Origin: Campylobacter showae
GTDB taxonomy: Bacteria; Campylobacterota; Campylobacteria; Campylobacterales; Campylobacteraceae
Reading direction: 5' to 3'
Length of the DNA: 64,000 bases
Assembly (NCBI RefSeq): GCF_004803815.1
Contig: NZ_CP012544.1
Span: 992,001-1,056,000 of the forward strand
The notes under the pieces were generated by a model that saw only the letters and a list, made by a program, of their open reading frames with translations, did not search any database and was not told where the DNA came from. Each line of letters opens with the position of its first letter. The first letter of the stretch is position 1. This document shows, one piece after another, positions 9,335-19,568 of the stretch. The translations under genes were made by a program, and so were the position numbers.

Positions 9335-9609
9335 CGCCTTGGATTACGATATCAGTATTAAATTTATGCAGGCTTGGCAGGCCTACATCAAATTTACGAG
9401 CTAAATTTAAGCCCAAAATCTGTAAAATCTCGGCTGATAAATATTTGCATTTTACGGCACAAAAATAAAGCAGGGCGGCTAAATTTGGCTCTCAAATTTA
9501 ACAGAAAAAACTATCAAAATTTACGTCAAGCCTGCAAAAATAAACTGCAAAATATCAAATTTGGCAAAAGCGGCAGGGAAAGCCAGCCCAAACGAACCTA
9601 GGAGAAAAA
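9335..9609. other. Gap between hydrolase and murF, no convincing gene
   Basis: Contains many AAATTT words and ends with AGGAG eight bases before the murF ATG. Two open frames are possible, one of about 20 codons from a TTG at 9340 and one of 75 codons starting at 9374; neither has a ribosome site or a recognisable protein, so I do not call them. Confidence 0.5.
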
Positions 9610-11046
9610 ATGAACGAAACCCTCATAAATATCGGCCTTGCCGCGACGCAGATTTTATTTACGTTTGCGCTGGGATTTTATCTCATCACCTGCCTTCAGT
9701 GGTTTTCCTACAAGTTTGAGCGCGTGCTGTTTCACTTCACTAGGCCGCTGTGGCACGTGTTTTTCCTTATTGTGCCGATCGTGCTTTTTTACGGGGCGGA
9801 GCGATTTTTCTGGATTTATTTTTACTTTGCACTGGTGCCAAGCCTCGCTCTTTGGCATAAAAAACTCGATAAAAAGCTGGTTTTTACTCCGCGAGTCAAG
9901 CGATTTTTTGTTATCTTAGCGCTCGCCGTTATCGCTAGCTACGCCGTTTATATAGCAACGCAGTACCGCGTAAATTTAGGCGTCGTCCTGCCGCTCGTGC
10001 TCTCTTTTGCGATTAGCTTTTTGCTGGAAAAGGCTAAATTTAAAGCCTACGAAAACAGCGCGCGCAAAAAGCTAGCCTCGATGCCGGAGCTCAAAATCAT
10101 CATGATAACTGCGAGTTTTGGCAAAACCAGTATAAAAAATTTCCTATTTGAGCTGCTTAAAAACGATTTCGTTTGCCGCAAAACACCTCGCAGCGTAAAC
10201 ACGCTAGCAGGCCTAATCCAAGACGTAAACAACGAGCTTGCTGTCGGTACGCAGATATATATCGCCGAGGCGGGCGCACGCCTAAAAGGCGACATCGCGC
10301 AGATCACGGAGTTTTTGAGCCCGCAGATCGCTATCGTCGGCGAGATCGGCGCACAGCATATCGAGTACTTTAAAACGCTTGAAAATATCCGCGCCACAAA
10401 ACTCGAGGCTCTAGGCTCAAAGCGTCTAGAAAAGGCTTTCGTACACAGTAGTACGCAGGCAAACGAGAGCGAAAAGATAGAAATTTACGATAGCAATTTA
10501 AGCGGCGTGGAGGCGAGCTTAGACGGAATCAAATTTAAGCTTGGCGAGAGGGAATTTGCTTCGCCGCTGCTTGGTAAATTTAACGCCGCAAACCTAGCTG
10601 TCTGCGTCAAAACCGCGCTATATCTGGGACTGGACGAAGCTAGGATCGCCGCAGCTCTAGCGCGTCTAAAAAACGTCGAGCATAGACTCGAGCGCATCGA
10701 TGCGGGCGGCAAAATCATCATCGACGACGGCTTTAACGGTAACTTTAACGGTATGAGCGCGAGCTACGAACTGGTTGCCAGCTACGAGGGGCGCAAGGTG
10801 CTCGTGACGCCCGGTATCATGGAGAGCAGCGACGAAGAGAACGAAAAGCTAAGTAAGATCATCAACAAGACCTTTGACATCGTCATGTTAACAAGCTCGC
10901 TAAACGCAGTTGCGCTACTAAAGCACCTAAGTAAGCCAAAAGTCATCGTCATTAAGGACAAATCCAAGCTTCAAGAAGCCTTGGCGCAAAACACCAAAGC
11001 TGGCGATCTGATCCTTTTTTCAAACGACGCGCCAAGCTTTATGTAG
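9610..11046 (+). CDS. murF: UDP-MurNAc-tripeptide--D-Ala-D-Ala ligase MurF
   Basis: MurF adds D-Ala-D-Ala to UDP-MurNAc-tripeptide, using the product of Ddl. It is unusual in having an N-terminal membrane part: four or so hydrophobic helices over the first 140 residues. The Mur ligase core follows, with the ATP loop ITASFGKTS at 165-173, central-domain motifs AEAGAR and GEIGAQHIEYF, and the C-terminal domain with DDGFNGNFNGM and VTPGIMESS. The membrane extension is as I recall for other epsilonproteobacterial MurF proteins. The ATG is preceded by AGGAG. Confidence 0.93.
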   Translation: MNETLINIGLAATQILFTFALGFYLITCLQWFSYKFERVLFHFTRPLWHVFFLIVPIVLFYGAERFFWIYFYFALVPSLALWHKKLDKKLVFTPRVKRFFVILALAVIASYAVYIATQYRVNLGVVLPLVLSFAISFLLEKAKFKAYENSARKKLASMPELKIIMITASFGKTSIKNFLFELLKNDFVCRKTPRSVNTLAGLIQDVNNELAVGTQIYIAEAGARLKGDIAQITEFLSPQIAIVGEIGAQHIEYFKTLENIRATKLEALGSKRLEKAFVHSSTQANESEKIEIYDSNLSGVEASLDGIKFKLGEREFASPLLGKFNAANLAVCVKTALYLGLDEARIAAALARLKNVEHRLERIDAGGKIIIDDGFNGNFNGMSASYELVASYEGRKVLVTPGIMESSDEENEKLSKIINKTFDIVMLTSSLNAVALLKHLSKPKVIVIKDKSKLQEALAQNTKAGDLILFSNDAPSFM

Positions 11047-11272
11047 GCGTAAATTTGGTTTGGGCGGCGCAGTCAAATTTAGCGGTGCCGCTTCTAGCTG
11101 CTCAAATTTGATTTGAAATTTACTTTGCTCACATCGGCGGAGATTGATTTAAAAAAATGCCTTTTCAAGGTGCGGGTTTTGCCAAGCGCCGATTTCCGCA
11201 GACGAAAGATAAAATAGGGCGGCTAAATTTCAACGACTTTAAATTTCACATCGGTCAAATTTGCCGTCAAAT

Positions 11273-13306
11273 TTAAATCCCGGCGCTAGCCATCCCGGCC
11301 TCGATCAAAAACTGGCTGGGCTGGTAGTTTATCTTTTTGATTTTGTCGTATTTAGCGTAGCTTAAAATCAGCTCGTCGCGCGCGCGAGTGACCGCGACGT
11401 AAAAGAGCCGCCGCTCCTCCTCGAGCGAGCCGCCCATGCTCATGAGTTTGAGGTTCGGGAAGCGATTTTGTGCGAGATCGACTACGAAAACGAGGTCAAA
11501 CTCAAGCCCCTTTGAGGCGTGCACGCTTAGCAGATTTACCCCTTCGCCGCTGCTCATCTCGCTGCTGCCCAAAGTGATAAAGTTATAAAATTTCTCCGCC
11601 TCCGAGTAGTTTTTGGCTAGTTCGCCCAGCACCTCCAGCTTGCCGGCAATCCGCTCTAGAGCCTCTTTTTTTAGCGTTTCGTCGACGTTGCCGTTTTTTT
11701 GCGTGGCGCGCTTGGTTGCGAGATTGTCGGCGATGAGGGCGTAAATTTTGCTGTTTTTAAGATCCTCTATCAAAGAGGTCGGGCGCGAGTGGCGTTTGGC
11801 GGCGTTTAAAAAATTATAAATTTCATACAAAAACTGCCCGCCACTCTCGCTTAGTTTTTGCATTTTTAAAATCGGATGCGCGAAAAATTTCTCGCTAAAG
11901 TTAAATTTAGCAAAGCGCGACTTCTCCCCGACCTCGTCAAGCTCGTCAAAAAGCCCCAGCTGGTAGTTTTTGGTCTTTTTAGCAAAGGCCTCCACACTAT
12001 CGTCAGGTTGTAAAAATCCGCGCACGACGTCGCCGTGTCCGACCTTGCTTAGTACCTCGAAAATCTCCTTGCTAAGCGCCGCACCGACGCCTTTTGCGTA
12101 TTCGCACACGTGGATAAAGGCCATGATGTCTTTTGGGTTGATGAGGATGCCAAGCAGATCCATCGCGGCGCGCACCTCGCGGCTCTCAAAAAAGCTCACT
12201 CCGCCCTTGCGCTTGGAGCCGATGCCTAGCTCCCGCAGCGCGACTTCTAGGCCGTCGGCGCTCGAGTTGTTGCGAAAGATGATAGCGATGTTTTCTTTTT
12301 TGTATTTGCTGACGGCGATAACCTGCGCGATGTTTGAGTATTGGTCAAAAAGCTCGTTATAAACCAGCAGCTTTGGCGAGGTAAATTTACCCTCGCGGCC
12401 GACGACTAGCTTTTTTTCGTAAAGGCGCGGGTTGTTTGCGATGACTTTGTTGGCTAGAGCTAGGATCGCAGAGCTACTACGGTAGTTGATGTTTAGCGCG
12501 TAGATTTTGGCGTCTGCGAATCGGTCCTTAAACGAGCCGATGATCTTGATGTTTGCGCCGTTAAAAGCATAAATGCTCTGGTCAAAATCCCCGACGCAAA
12601 AAAGGCTTTTCGTCTCAAAAGCGCTGATTAGCGAGCCTTGCAACGAGTTTGTGTCCTGATACTCGTCGACTAAAATTTCCTCAAATTTTAGCGGTGCGCC
12701 TTTTCTTAGTTCGTTGCGCATTTTGATAAGCAAGTCGTTAAAATCCGCGTAGCCGAATTTGCTCTTTTCCTCTTCAAATTCGCGCAAAACGTCCTCGTAA
12801 ATCTCGGCGTAAACGCCTTGTTCGTCACTTCGCTCCTTTAGCCACTCGCCAAAAGTCTGCTTTAGGGCTAAATTTTGAAACAGCGAATACGCGTCGTAAA
12901 GATAGGCGCCGCCGTATGGTTTAACGTCGCTTAGATGGTTAAATTTGCGCCTTTCTACGAGCGATTTTAGTAGCGTTTTTAGCTCGCTTGGCTGCTTTAG
13001 CGTAACCGGTTTTTCTAGAAATTTAAGCAGCGAATAAGAAACCGAGTGAAAGGTGCCCGCCGTGATACGCGAGGTGATTTTTTTATCAAAATGCCTATTT
13101 AGGCGCTCGATCATTTCGGCCGCGGCCTTGTTGGTGAAGGTTAGTAGTAAAATTTTCTCGGGCTTTACGCCTAAATTTAGCAGATGAGCGATGCGTGCGA
13201 CGATGGTGCTAGTTTTACCGGTGCCAGCCGAGGCGATAACTAGATTGTGTCCGGCGGGGGCTGTCGCGGCGGCGTATTGTTCTTGATTTAGTTTTGAAAG
13301 GGGCAT
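11273..13306 (-). CDS. UvrD/Rep-family superfamily 1 DNA helicase
   Basis: A 677-residue ATP-dependent 3'-5' DNA helicase. Motifs in order: Q-motif LNQEQYAAA, Walker A ASAGTGKTS, motif Ia TFTNKAAAEM, motif II EILVDEYQDTN, motif III VGDFDQSIYAF, motif IV NYRSS, motif V SVHASKGLEFDLVF and motif VI LFYVAVTRAR. I take the ATG that yields MPLSKLNQEQ because GAGGA lies just upstream; a start 12 codons earlier lacks a site. Rep, PcrA and UvrD cannot be told apart from sequence alone. It is the last gene before a bidirectional hairpin shared with the uptake operon. Confidence 0.93.
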   Translation of the reverse strand: MPLSKLNQEQYAAATAPAGHNLVIASAGTGKTSTIVARIAHLLNLGVKPEKILLLTFTNKAAAEMIERLNRHFDKKITSRITAGTFHSVSYSLLKFLEKPVTLKQPSELKTLLKSLVERRKFNHLSDVKPYGGAYLYDAYSLFQNLALKQTFGEWLKERSDEQGVYAEIYEDVLREFEEEKSKFGYADFNDLLIKMRNELRKGAPLKFEEILVDEYQDTNSLQGSLISAFETKSLFCVGDFDQSIYAFNGANIKIIGSFKDRFADAKIYALNINYRSSSAILALANKVIANNPRLYEKKLVVGREGKFTSPKLLVYNELFDQYSNIAQVIAVSKYKKENIAIIFRNNSSADGLEVALRELGIGSKRKGGVSFFESREVRAAMDLLGILINPKDIMAFIHVCEYAKGVGAALSKEIFEVLSKVGHGDVVRGFLQPDDSVEAFAKKTKNYQLGLFDELDEVGEKSRFAKFNFSEKFFAHPILKMQKLSESGGQFLYEIYNFLNAAKRHSRPTSLIEDLKNSKIYALIADNLATKRATQKNGNVDETLKKEALERIAGKLEVLGELAKNYSEAEKFYNFITLGSSEMSSGEGVNLLSVHASKGLEFDLVFVVDLAQNRFPNLKLMSMGGSLEEERRLFYVAVTRARDELILSYAKYDKIKKINYQPSQFLIEAGMASAGI

Positions 13307-13380
13307 ATTTTCCTCGCGTTTAAAAGGGCAGATTATACCCAAACGGGCTTAAATTTTTAAAAATGCAAAAGCGACGAGGG

Positions 13381-13425
13381 CTAAATTTATTCGCCCCGCG
13401 TTTACAAAGCGAGGCGAAAATTTAG
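13381..13425. terminator. Hairpin between the uptake operon and the helicase gene
   Basis: TTCGCCCCGC pairs with GCGAGGCGAA (one G-U type pair) around a nine-base loop, and outer CTAAATTT pairs with AAATTTAG. It lies just after the stop of the binding-protein gene on the minus strand and probably ends that operon. Confidence 0.6.
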
Positions 13426-13430
13426 TGGTT

Positions 13431-14435
13431 TTATTTTGGATTTAGTATTTCTTTTAGCTCCTCGTCACTTAGCTCGTAGCGGTAAAATTCGAGGTAAAAT
13501 TTTTTGACTTCGTCTTCTAAATTTAACTCGGTAAAAATTTCGGGATAAAAGATTTTGGCTAGCCAAAGCGGCTGCAAAGCACCTTCAGCACTTCTAACCG
13601 ACCATAGATACACTCCGCTAGGTACGACGAAAATGGCGCCGTCTTTAACGGCTTTTAGTTTTTCAAACGGGGGATTATTTAGGATTTTTTCCTTGCCTTC
13701 GCGCGAATTGGTTATGATTATATCGGGATTAAAGATAATAACCTGCTCCTCGTTTATCGTCTTTGAGATTTTAAAGTCCGCTTCGTTATCTTGAGAGCTT
13801 AAATTTATTCCGCCGGCAATTTTTATGTACTCTGCGCCGATATCTTTGCTGCTGATCGTGCTAAAATTTCCAGAGTTAAAATTTAAGGCCAAAACCCTCT
13901 TTTTATCCTTGATATTTTGTACTTTCTCGCTTACAAATTTTATATTTTTGTCAAAATATGCGTTAAATTCGCTAGCTCTTTTTATAGCATCACCGCCCAA
14001 AATTTCAGCGATTTTACTAACTGATCCTTTTATCTCGCTAGCATTACTAAATTTATTGATATTTACGGCCGCGATACCGGCGGCTTCTAGCTGTGCCTTT
14101 TGATTCTCGTCAAATATCATGCCAAGGGGTCCAAAAACCACCTGAGTATTTGAGGCGATGATGTTTTCAACACTGCTTGTTAGCGAGCCGCTTACGTTAT
14201 TCATGGTTTTTATTTTAGGAAAAATTTTACTCATCATTTTTGGTAGCCGCACTGCGCCCGAGATGATTTTATCTTCACCCGTTAGCATCGCGCTCATCTG
14301 CGTAAAAGCCCCTATCATCGGCGTTACGCGCTCTACGTTATCAGGGATTTGCACCTCTTTGCCGCCGTCGTCCACGACGATACGTGCCTGCAAGATACAA
14401 ACCGCCAAAAATAAAATCGCCAAAATCTTTCTCAT
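13431..14435 (-). CDS. Periplasmic metal-chelate binding protein of an ABC transporter
   Basis: A 334-residue binding protein of the class that serves FecCD-type permeases. A Sec signal peptide (ILAILFLAVCILQA) is followed by IVVDDGGKEVQIPDNVERV, the standard opening of Peripla_BP_2 proteins, and by long-helix-linked lobes. It delivers an iron-siderophore, haem or cobalamin-type ligand; the ligand cannot be read from sequence. AAGGAG precedes the ATG. It is the last gene of the minus-strand run receptor-methyltransferase-permease-ATPase-binding protein. Confidence 0.85.
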   Translation of the reverse strand: MRKILAILFLAVCILQARIVVDDGGKEVQIPDNVERVTPMIGAFTQMSAMLTGEDKIISGAVRLPKMMSKIFPKIKTMNNVSGSLTSSVENIIASNTQVVFGPLGMIFDENQKAQLEAAGIAAVNINKFSNASEIKGSVSKIAEILGGDAIKRASEFNAYFDKNIKFVSEKVQNIKDKKRVLALNFNSGNFSTISSKDIGAEYIKIAGGINLSSQDNEADFKISKTINEEQVIIFNPDIIITNSREGKEKILNNPPFEKLKAVKDGAIFVVPSGVYLWSVRSAEGALQPLWLAKIFYPEIFTELNLEDEVKKFYLEFYRYELSDEELKEILNPK

Positions 14436-14444
14436 TTTTTCTCC

Positions 14445-15221
14445 TTAAATGATCGGAACGCAGGAATAAACGCTCCTGCCCTCGATCTCGTTTTTTACCA
14501 CTCTGATATCCGCGCCATATGCGAGCCTTAAATTTTCATCCGTTATCGCTTTGCTCGCGCTGCCGTAGATTATGCTTTGATCTCTTTTTAAAAGCGCAAC
14601 CTTGGCGTCTATGTAAAAAGCATGCTCGGCAAAGTGCGAAGTCATGATGATCTTATGCCCGTTTGTCGCTAGCTCCTTTACGGCTTTTAGGATTTTTACT
14701 TGGTTTCCAAAGTCCAAATTTGAGGCGGGCTCATCTAGCATCACGGCATTTGCTTCTTGCGCTAAAGCTCTTGCTATTAAGACCATTTGCCTCTCGCCGC
14801 CGCTGATATCGGTGTAAATTTTATCTGCAAATTCGCTTATCCCTAGTATTTCAAGCTTTTGAAGGGCTATCTTTACGTCATTTGCGCTAGGGCTTTCAAA
14901 GGTTCCGATAAAGGGTGAGCGCCCCATCAAAACGACGTCTAAAACCTTAAAAGCAAATGGCGGAGTGTGAGCTTGAGGCACGTAGTTAACGAGCTTTGCG
15001 CGCTCTTTATCACTTAAAGCGAAAAAATCTCGCTCGTCTGCTAAAATTTCTCCACCAAATGGCTTTAAAAATCCCAAAATCATCTTAAAAACGGTCGTCT
15101 TGCCTACGCCGTTTGGTCCGAGCAAGCATAAAATTTCTCCGTCTTTTAGCTCGGCGCTAAATTCTTTCACGACTAGCTTTTTGCCGTATCCGCAGCTTAA
15201 ATTTTTTATTTCGAATTTCAC
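14445..15221 (-). CDS. FecE/BtuD-type ABC ATPase for metal-chelate uptake
   Basis: ATPase subunit, 258 residues. Walker A GPNGVGKTT near residue 35, Q-loop VPQAHTP, signature ISGGERQMVLIARAL and Walker B AVMLDEPASNLD followed by the switch His in MTSHFAEHAF. These are the motifs of the iron-siderophore/B12 import ATPases. Its ATG overlaps the stop of the permease gene (ATGA), and the binding-protein gene follows after nine bases. Confidence 0.92.
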   Translation of the reverse strand: MKFEIKNLSCGYGKKLVVKEFSAELKDGEILCLLGPNGVGKTTVFKMILGFLKPFGGEILADERDFFALSDKERAKLVNYVPQAHTPPFAFKVLDVVLMGRSPFIGTFESPSANDVKIALQKLEILGISEFADKIYTDISGGERQMVLIARALAQEANAVMLDEPASNLDFGNQVKILKAVKELATNGHKIIMTSHFAEHAFYIDAKVALLKRDQSIIYGSASKAITDENLRLAYGADIRVVKNEIEGRSVYSCVPII

Positions 15222-16228
15222 AGCCAGCCCTTTTTGCTCTGATAAAGCAGATAGATAAACACGGGCGCGCCGATGAGCGAGGTGATTATACCAAGGGGTA
15301 TCTCGCTAGCCATCGCGCACCTTGCTATCGTATCTACTGTCAGTAAAAATAGCGCGCCAATTAGCATTGAAGCCGGCAAGAGGGCGTTAAAATTTGCTCC
15401 CACGATAGAGCGAGCTATGTGCGGCACGATGAGTCCGACCCAGCCTACTATACCGCAAAAAGCAACGCTAGAAGCCGTCAGCAAGGTAGAAGCGCAGATG
15501 ATGATAAAGCTATAAAATTTGACATTTACGCCCATGGCCTTAGCTTCTTCTTCGCCGAATGCCAAGATATTTAGCCTAGATCTAAGCAAAAACAGCGGTA
15601 CCGAGCAAAATGCTGTGACGCTTAGCATATAAAAGACGTTTTGATATCCTCCGGTGCGAGCTAGGCTACCCATCAGCCAAAATGTAATCTCGGGTAGTTT
15701 GTTTTCGCTATCTGCGATAAATTTTAAAAGCGAGCTAAAAGCGCCGAAAAGCGAAGATATGACGACGCCTGAGAGAACCATTATGATGACGTTTAGCTTG
15801 CCTCTAGCTATGAGTTGGCTTAAAAAAACTACCGCAAAAACGGCGGCTAGTCCAAAGCCAAAAGCCATTAGCGAGACGTAAAATACCGGCAATGAAAGGA
15901 TGATAGCGATGCTAGCTCCGACCGCCGCGCCGCTAGATACGCCTAGGATATCGGGGGAGACTAGGGGATTTTTAAAAAGCCCCTGATACACGGCGCCGGC
16001 TGCAGAAAGAGCGGCACCTACAAGCACCGCAAAGGCGATGCGAGGAAGCCTGATTTGCGTTATTACGGCGTTTGCTTGTTCGTTTTGCACGCTGGAGCCA
16101 GTTAGCAAGGAGTGCAAACTAGCAAAAATTTCAGACGCGCTAAGGCTATATCTACCAAGAGTAAGAGAGATAAAAGCGCAAACTATAAGCACTACCGTTA
16201 AAACGATAAAAAGGGCTTTGTTATTCAA
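15218..16228 (-). CDS. FecCD-family ABC permease
   Basis: A 336-residue permease of the BtuC/FecCD family. Diagnostic blocks are IRLPRIAFAVLVGAALSAAGA, QGLFKNPLVSPDILGVSSGA and GWVGLIVPHIAR; about ten transmembrane helices can be seen. A single permease gene suggests a homodimer. The start is TTG, eight bases inside the end of the methyltransferase gene and preceded by GAGG, so translation of the two is probably coupled. Confidence 0.93.
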   Translation of the reverse strand: MNNKALFIVLTVVLIVCAFISLTLGRYSLSASEIFASLHSLLTGSSVQNEQANAVITQIRLPRIAFAVLVGAALSAAGAVYQGLFKNPLVSPDILGVSSGAAVGASIAIILSLPVFYVSLMAFGFGLAAVFAVVFLSQLIARGKLNVIIMVLSGVVISSLFGAFSSLLKFIADSENKLPEITFWLMGSLARTGGYQNVFYMLSVTAFCSVPLFLLRSRLNILAFGEEEAKAMGVNVKFYSFIIICASTLLTASSVAFCGIVGWVGLIVPHIARSIVGANFNALLPASMLIGALFLLTVDTIARCAMASEIPLGIITSLIGAPVFIYLLYQSKKGWL

Positions 16229-17072
16229 ATTTTACCTCGTTTACGTCATACCACATCGTGTAGCTTTTCGTCGTACGGTAAAATTTAACTCCGCCCTCAT
16301 CTTTTACTAGCCACTTATCCACGTTTTTTATAAAAGTTTTCTCTTTTTCTTTTGGGATCTTGCCGACGAATTTTAAAAATTCGTAAGCCTCGTCCTTGCT
16401 CATAAAACTCTTTTCGTAAACGGTATCGAAAATCCGTACGTTTACGTTTGCGCCCAGATCGTAAAGCATATTAAAGGTGACGTTGTAGCCAAACATTCTA
16501 GGATTTTCGTTTATAAAAGGCGGACGTTTTTTGGCTCTTTCGTCGATGCCCGCAAGTAAATCCATCCAAATTTCTCTAAGACTTGGATAGTCCTCTAAAA
16601 AGCTAGTTATGCATACGTATTTTTTTGCTGCGTCGTTTAGTTTTTTTATATCGCCAAGACCGACTGAGCGAGAGGCTACGACGATATCGTGTTTGCCGAT
16701 CGCGTCTAGCGCATCGCCATCTAGCCAGCTTTTTTTCATAAATTTTATATTTTTTACGCCAGCGTTTTTAGCGTTTTGCTCGCAAAATTTAAGCATCCCG
16801 CCAAATGCGTCAAGCGCAGTTAGGCTTTTGGCTCGTCTTGCCATCGGTACGCTAAGGCGCCCCGGTCCGCAACCAACGTCTAGTACACTATCTTCGGACG
16901 TTATCGGTAAAGTATCCGCTAAAATTTGTGCGCTACGTTTTTCAAGCTCGGCCATGCCGTTGTACATCTGGGCTATTTCGTCCCAATTAACGGCACTTCT
17001 GCCGGCTCCGTCTCTAGTCATAGGCGTAAATTTAAGCTCCCTAATCGCCTGCCAGTTTAGTAATCCTTGCAT
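16221..17072 (-). CDS. Class I SAM-dependent methyltransferase in the uptake operon
   Basis: A 283-residue soluble methyltransferase with the SAM-binding motif I VLDVGCGPGRLSVPMA near residue 66, an acid in SLTALDAFGGML and a later VVASRSVGLGD segment in the motif IV place. The substrate is unknown. It has a good ribosome site (AAGGAGCAAAC before ATG), follows the broken receptor by 64 bases and overlaps the permease start, so it is a true member of the transport operon. Possible jobs are modification of an imported chelator after uptake, synthesis of a metallophore, or an unrelated passenger function; none can be chosen from sequence. Confidence 0.85.
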   Translation of the reverse strand: MQGLLNWQAIRELKFTPMTRDGAGRSAVNWDEIAQMYNGMAELEKRSAQILADTLPITSEDSVLDVGCGPGRLSVPMARRAKSLTALDAFGGMLKFCEQNAKNAGVKNIKFMKKSWLDGDALDAIGKHDIVVASRSVGLGDIKKLNDAAKKYVCITSFLEDYPSLREIWMDLLAGIDERAKKRPPFINENPRMFGYNVTFNMLYDLGANVNVRIFDTVYEKSFMSKDEAYEFLKFVGKIPKEKEKTFIKNVDKWLVKDEGGVKFYRTTKSYTMWYDVNEVKFE

Positions 17073-17136
17073 GTTTGCTCCTTAAAATTTAAGACAGGAC
17101 GCCTAAACTATCCAAGGCGTCCTAGAAGGGCAAATT

Positions 17137-19298
17137 TTAAAATTTGACTTCGGCCGAGAGCATAAACGTCCTGCTCTGTCCCAAAAAGATACTTGTGCCC
17201 GCACCCGTCGTAGTTCTGTCGATATTTGACGGGAACATTCCGACCCAGTACTTTTTATCAAAGACGTTATTTACGTTAAATCTTAACGTAGTTTGCTTGC
17301 CTAGCCACTCTTTGGTCACGTAGCGGATGCCAAGATCGGTCGTAAAGTACGCAGGTACAGCATTTACGTTGCACTGATCGGCGTAGCGCTTGCCCGTGTA
17401 GTGTAAATTTGCGCTTAGGGCTAGCTTGTTTGTATTTGGCACGACGTAGTCAAAGAGTAAATTTGACTGAACTTTGGGTTCGCCCACTACGATCTTGCCC
17501 TGCGCGCAGGCTTGTTTTGCCTTTTTTAGCTTCGGCTGTATTAGCGCGACGCCGCCCATTACGCTAAGATCGTTTGTTATCTTGCCTCCTGCGGTAAACT
17601 CTAGGCCTCTATTTACCTGCTCGCCTTGGATGCTATACTCGTTGTTGTCGCCTAGATAGGCTATCGGGCGTTTTATCTCAAAAAGCGCCGTAGATAGGTC
17701 GATATCCTCTATCCTGGCTTTTGCGCCGATCTCGTATTGCTTGCTTCTAAACGGCTTTAGACGACCGTCTCACCGTATCTTGGATTGGTTCTTTCGTAGG
17801 TATAGCTTGAGCCTGCTTGCAAGCTATCTGCATACGTGAAGTATAAGCTTACGTTTTCGATAGGGTGATAAATAAAGCTCGCCGCGTAGCTAGTGCCGCT
17901 CTCGTCGTACGTTTTTACGCCTGTTTGCTTGTTTTTGTTTTCAAAGTTGCTTCTAGCCGCGCTTAAAATCACGCTAAAGTAGTCGTTTAGCTTGATATCG
18001 TCAGCGATAGTTAGGTTTTTCATAGAGCCTTGGCTATTTTTATAAGCTCCGCCGCCTTTTGTTACGTGCGGATTTGAAAAGGTTTTTGGATTATACAAAT
18101 TTGAGTTGCCCAAATTTGCTCTTCCACCTACGGTTTTTGCGCCGTATATCGTCCATATATATCCGTTTGCCTGCACGCCAAAGTCGTGCTCTACGCCAAA
18201 TGTTTCAAACTCTGTCGTAGCTTTAGCAAACCAGCTTTGTACGTCAAACCTGCTTGCCGCGCCGTTTCCGCCGCTAGCCGCTACGCTAAAATCGCCGTTT
18301 TGTTTGATAAAGGTTTTGCTTGTACCGTACATATCTCGGATGGCTTTTTGCCACTGATAGCCGCCCTCAAAATACCAACTCTCAGTCGGCGCGTATTTAA
18401 ATTTAACGCTAGCGGTCGTTGTTTTTAGGTCGCTTCCCGCCCACTCTTGCTCTAGGCCGGCTTTCGTATTTTTTGTAGCATCCGGTATAGCAAAGTTTAA
18501 AACGCCGTTTCTGCCCGGCACTGAAAAGCCGCCGGGTATTCCTAGCATTTTGTGTTTGTAGTAACTAAAATTCGTCTCGATGGTAAAATTTTCGGTTAGA
18601 TAAAAGTCAAGCCCTAGGCTAGCTAAATTTCTTTCGTAGTCGCTATTTTTAGCTTGTTTAGCGCCGTCTGATTTATAAAATACGCCGCGGTATCCGACGT
18701 ACTGAAATCTATCTGAAGTATCCCAACCTATACCGAAATTTGAGCGGCTCGTATAGTCGGCCCAAAACGTATTTGAAAATGGTATCGGACGCTTTCTGGT
18801 ATAGTTAAAGATGCCGGCAGGCTCCTGTCCGCCGTAAAGCGAGCCTGCAAGACCGTTTTGTATCTGAAGCCCCTCAAACATATACATAGGTATAGCCGTA
18901 GTAGAAACAGAGTAAAAGCTGTCCCAAGGTACGTTACCGACGACTGAGCCCTGAAAGCCGCGAGTCTGCGGACGGCCGACCTCGATGCCGCCTCTAGTTT
19001 GAATTTGCGCTGAAGGAAAATACTTCACCGCATCCTCAAAACCGGCTACGCCTTGGTGATTCATCGCCTCGATCGACATCGTATTTACTTGATACGGCAT
19101 ATCAAGCACCTTTTTGCCCACTAGCGGACCGCTGGCGACGCCTTTGTTTAGTATGCCTTCGCTGATACCGCTCTCGCTGATATTATCGCCGACGCTGTTT
19201 ACTTCGACGCCTTGAAGTTTGACCGTCTCGGCTGCGTTTGCTTGCGCTGCAAATAGCACTAAAACCGCACACGTGGCGACTGAAATTTTAATTTTCAT
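17137..19298 (-). pseudogene. TonB-dependent receptor broken by one missing base
   Basis: An outer-membrane metal-chelate receptor split into two frames. The first part (513 codons) has a Sec signal peptide, the TonB box ETVKLQGVEV, a complete plug and the first barrel strands; it ends RYGETVV then stop. The next frame continues at LKPFRSKQYEIGAKA through the last strand, ending LSAEVKF with the terminal Phe of barrel proteins. The intact neighbour reads TTSVLKPYRSKQYE with codons GTG CTA where this gene has GT CTA, so loss of one G near 17758 explains the break. Restored length would be 720 residues against 732 in the paralogue. Whether it is a real mutation or a base-call error cannot be seen. 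Confidence 0.85.
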
Positions 19299-19568
19299 TT
19301 ATACTCCTTTGTAAAATATTAAAATATTTATTTTTATATTTAAATAAGCCGATGTTACATTTTATTACCTTAATCCGCAATTTATCTGTAATATATTTTT
19401 TAAATTTAATGAATTTATGTTTACTTTTATAGATGCATTTGGTTAAATTTGTTTTTTGTGAAATTTGAGAAAATAAGGACGTGCGTTTGAAAGTAGTGTT
19501 GTAAGATAAATTTTATATCAAGAAGCGTTCAAATTTGAATTAAATTTGAACGCAATAAAGATAAGATA
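19299..19568. promoter_or_regulatory. Upstream region of the broken receptor
   Basis: AAAGGAG lies before the receptor ATG. Upstream on the minus strand it shares the words ACAGATA, TTAAG and TGTAACAT in the same order with the region upstream of the intact receptor at 21.9-22.0 kb, so a common promoter or operator is likely. I do not see a clear GATAAT-type Fur box in either. Confidence 0.4.

Noticed and set aside
9374-9601. Open frame of 75 codons before murF
   Set aside because: No ribosome site, lysine- and asparagine-rich product typical of AT-rich spacer, no recognisable protein.
11970-12362. Antisense open frame of 130 codons in the helicase gene
   Set aside because: It is the complement of a well-supported helicase and has no homologous features; such long shadows are common in this codon usage.
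19299-19400. Fur box upstream of the receptors
   Set aside because: AT-rich, but no run resembling GATAATGATAATCATTATC with more than a weak match.
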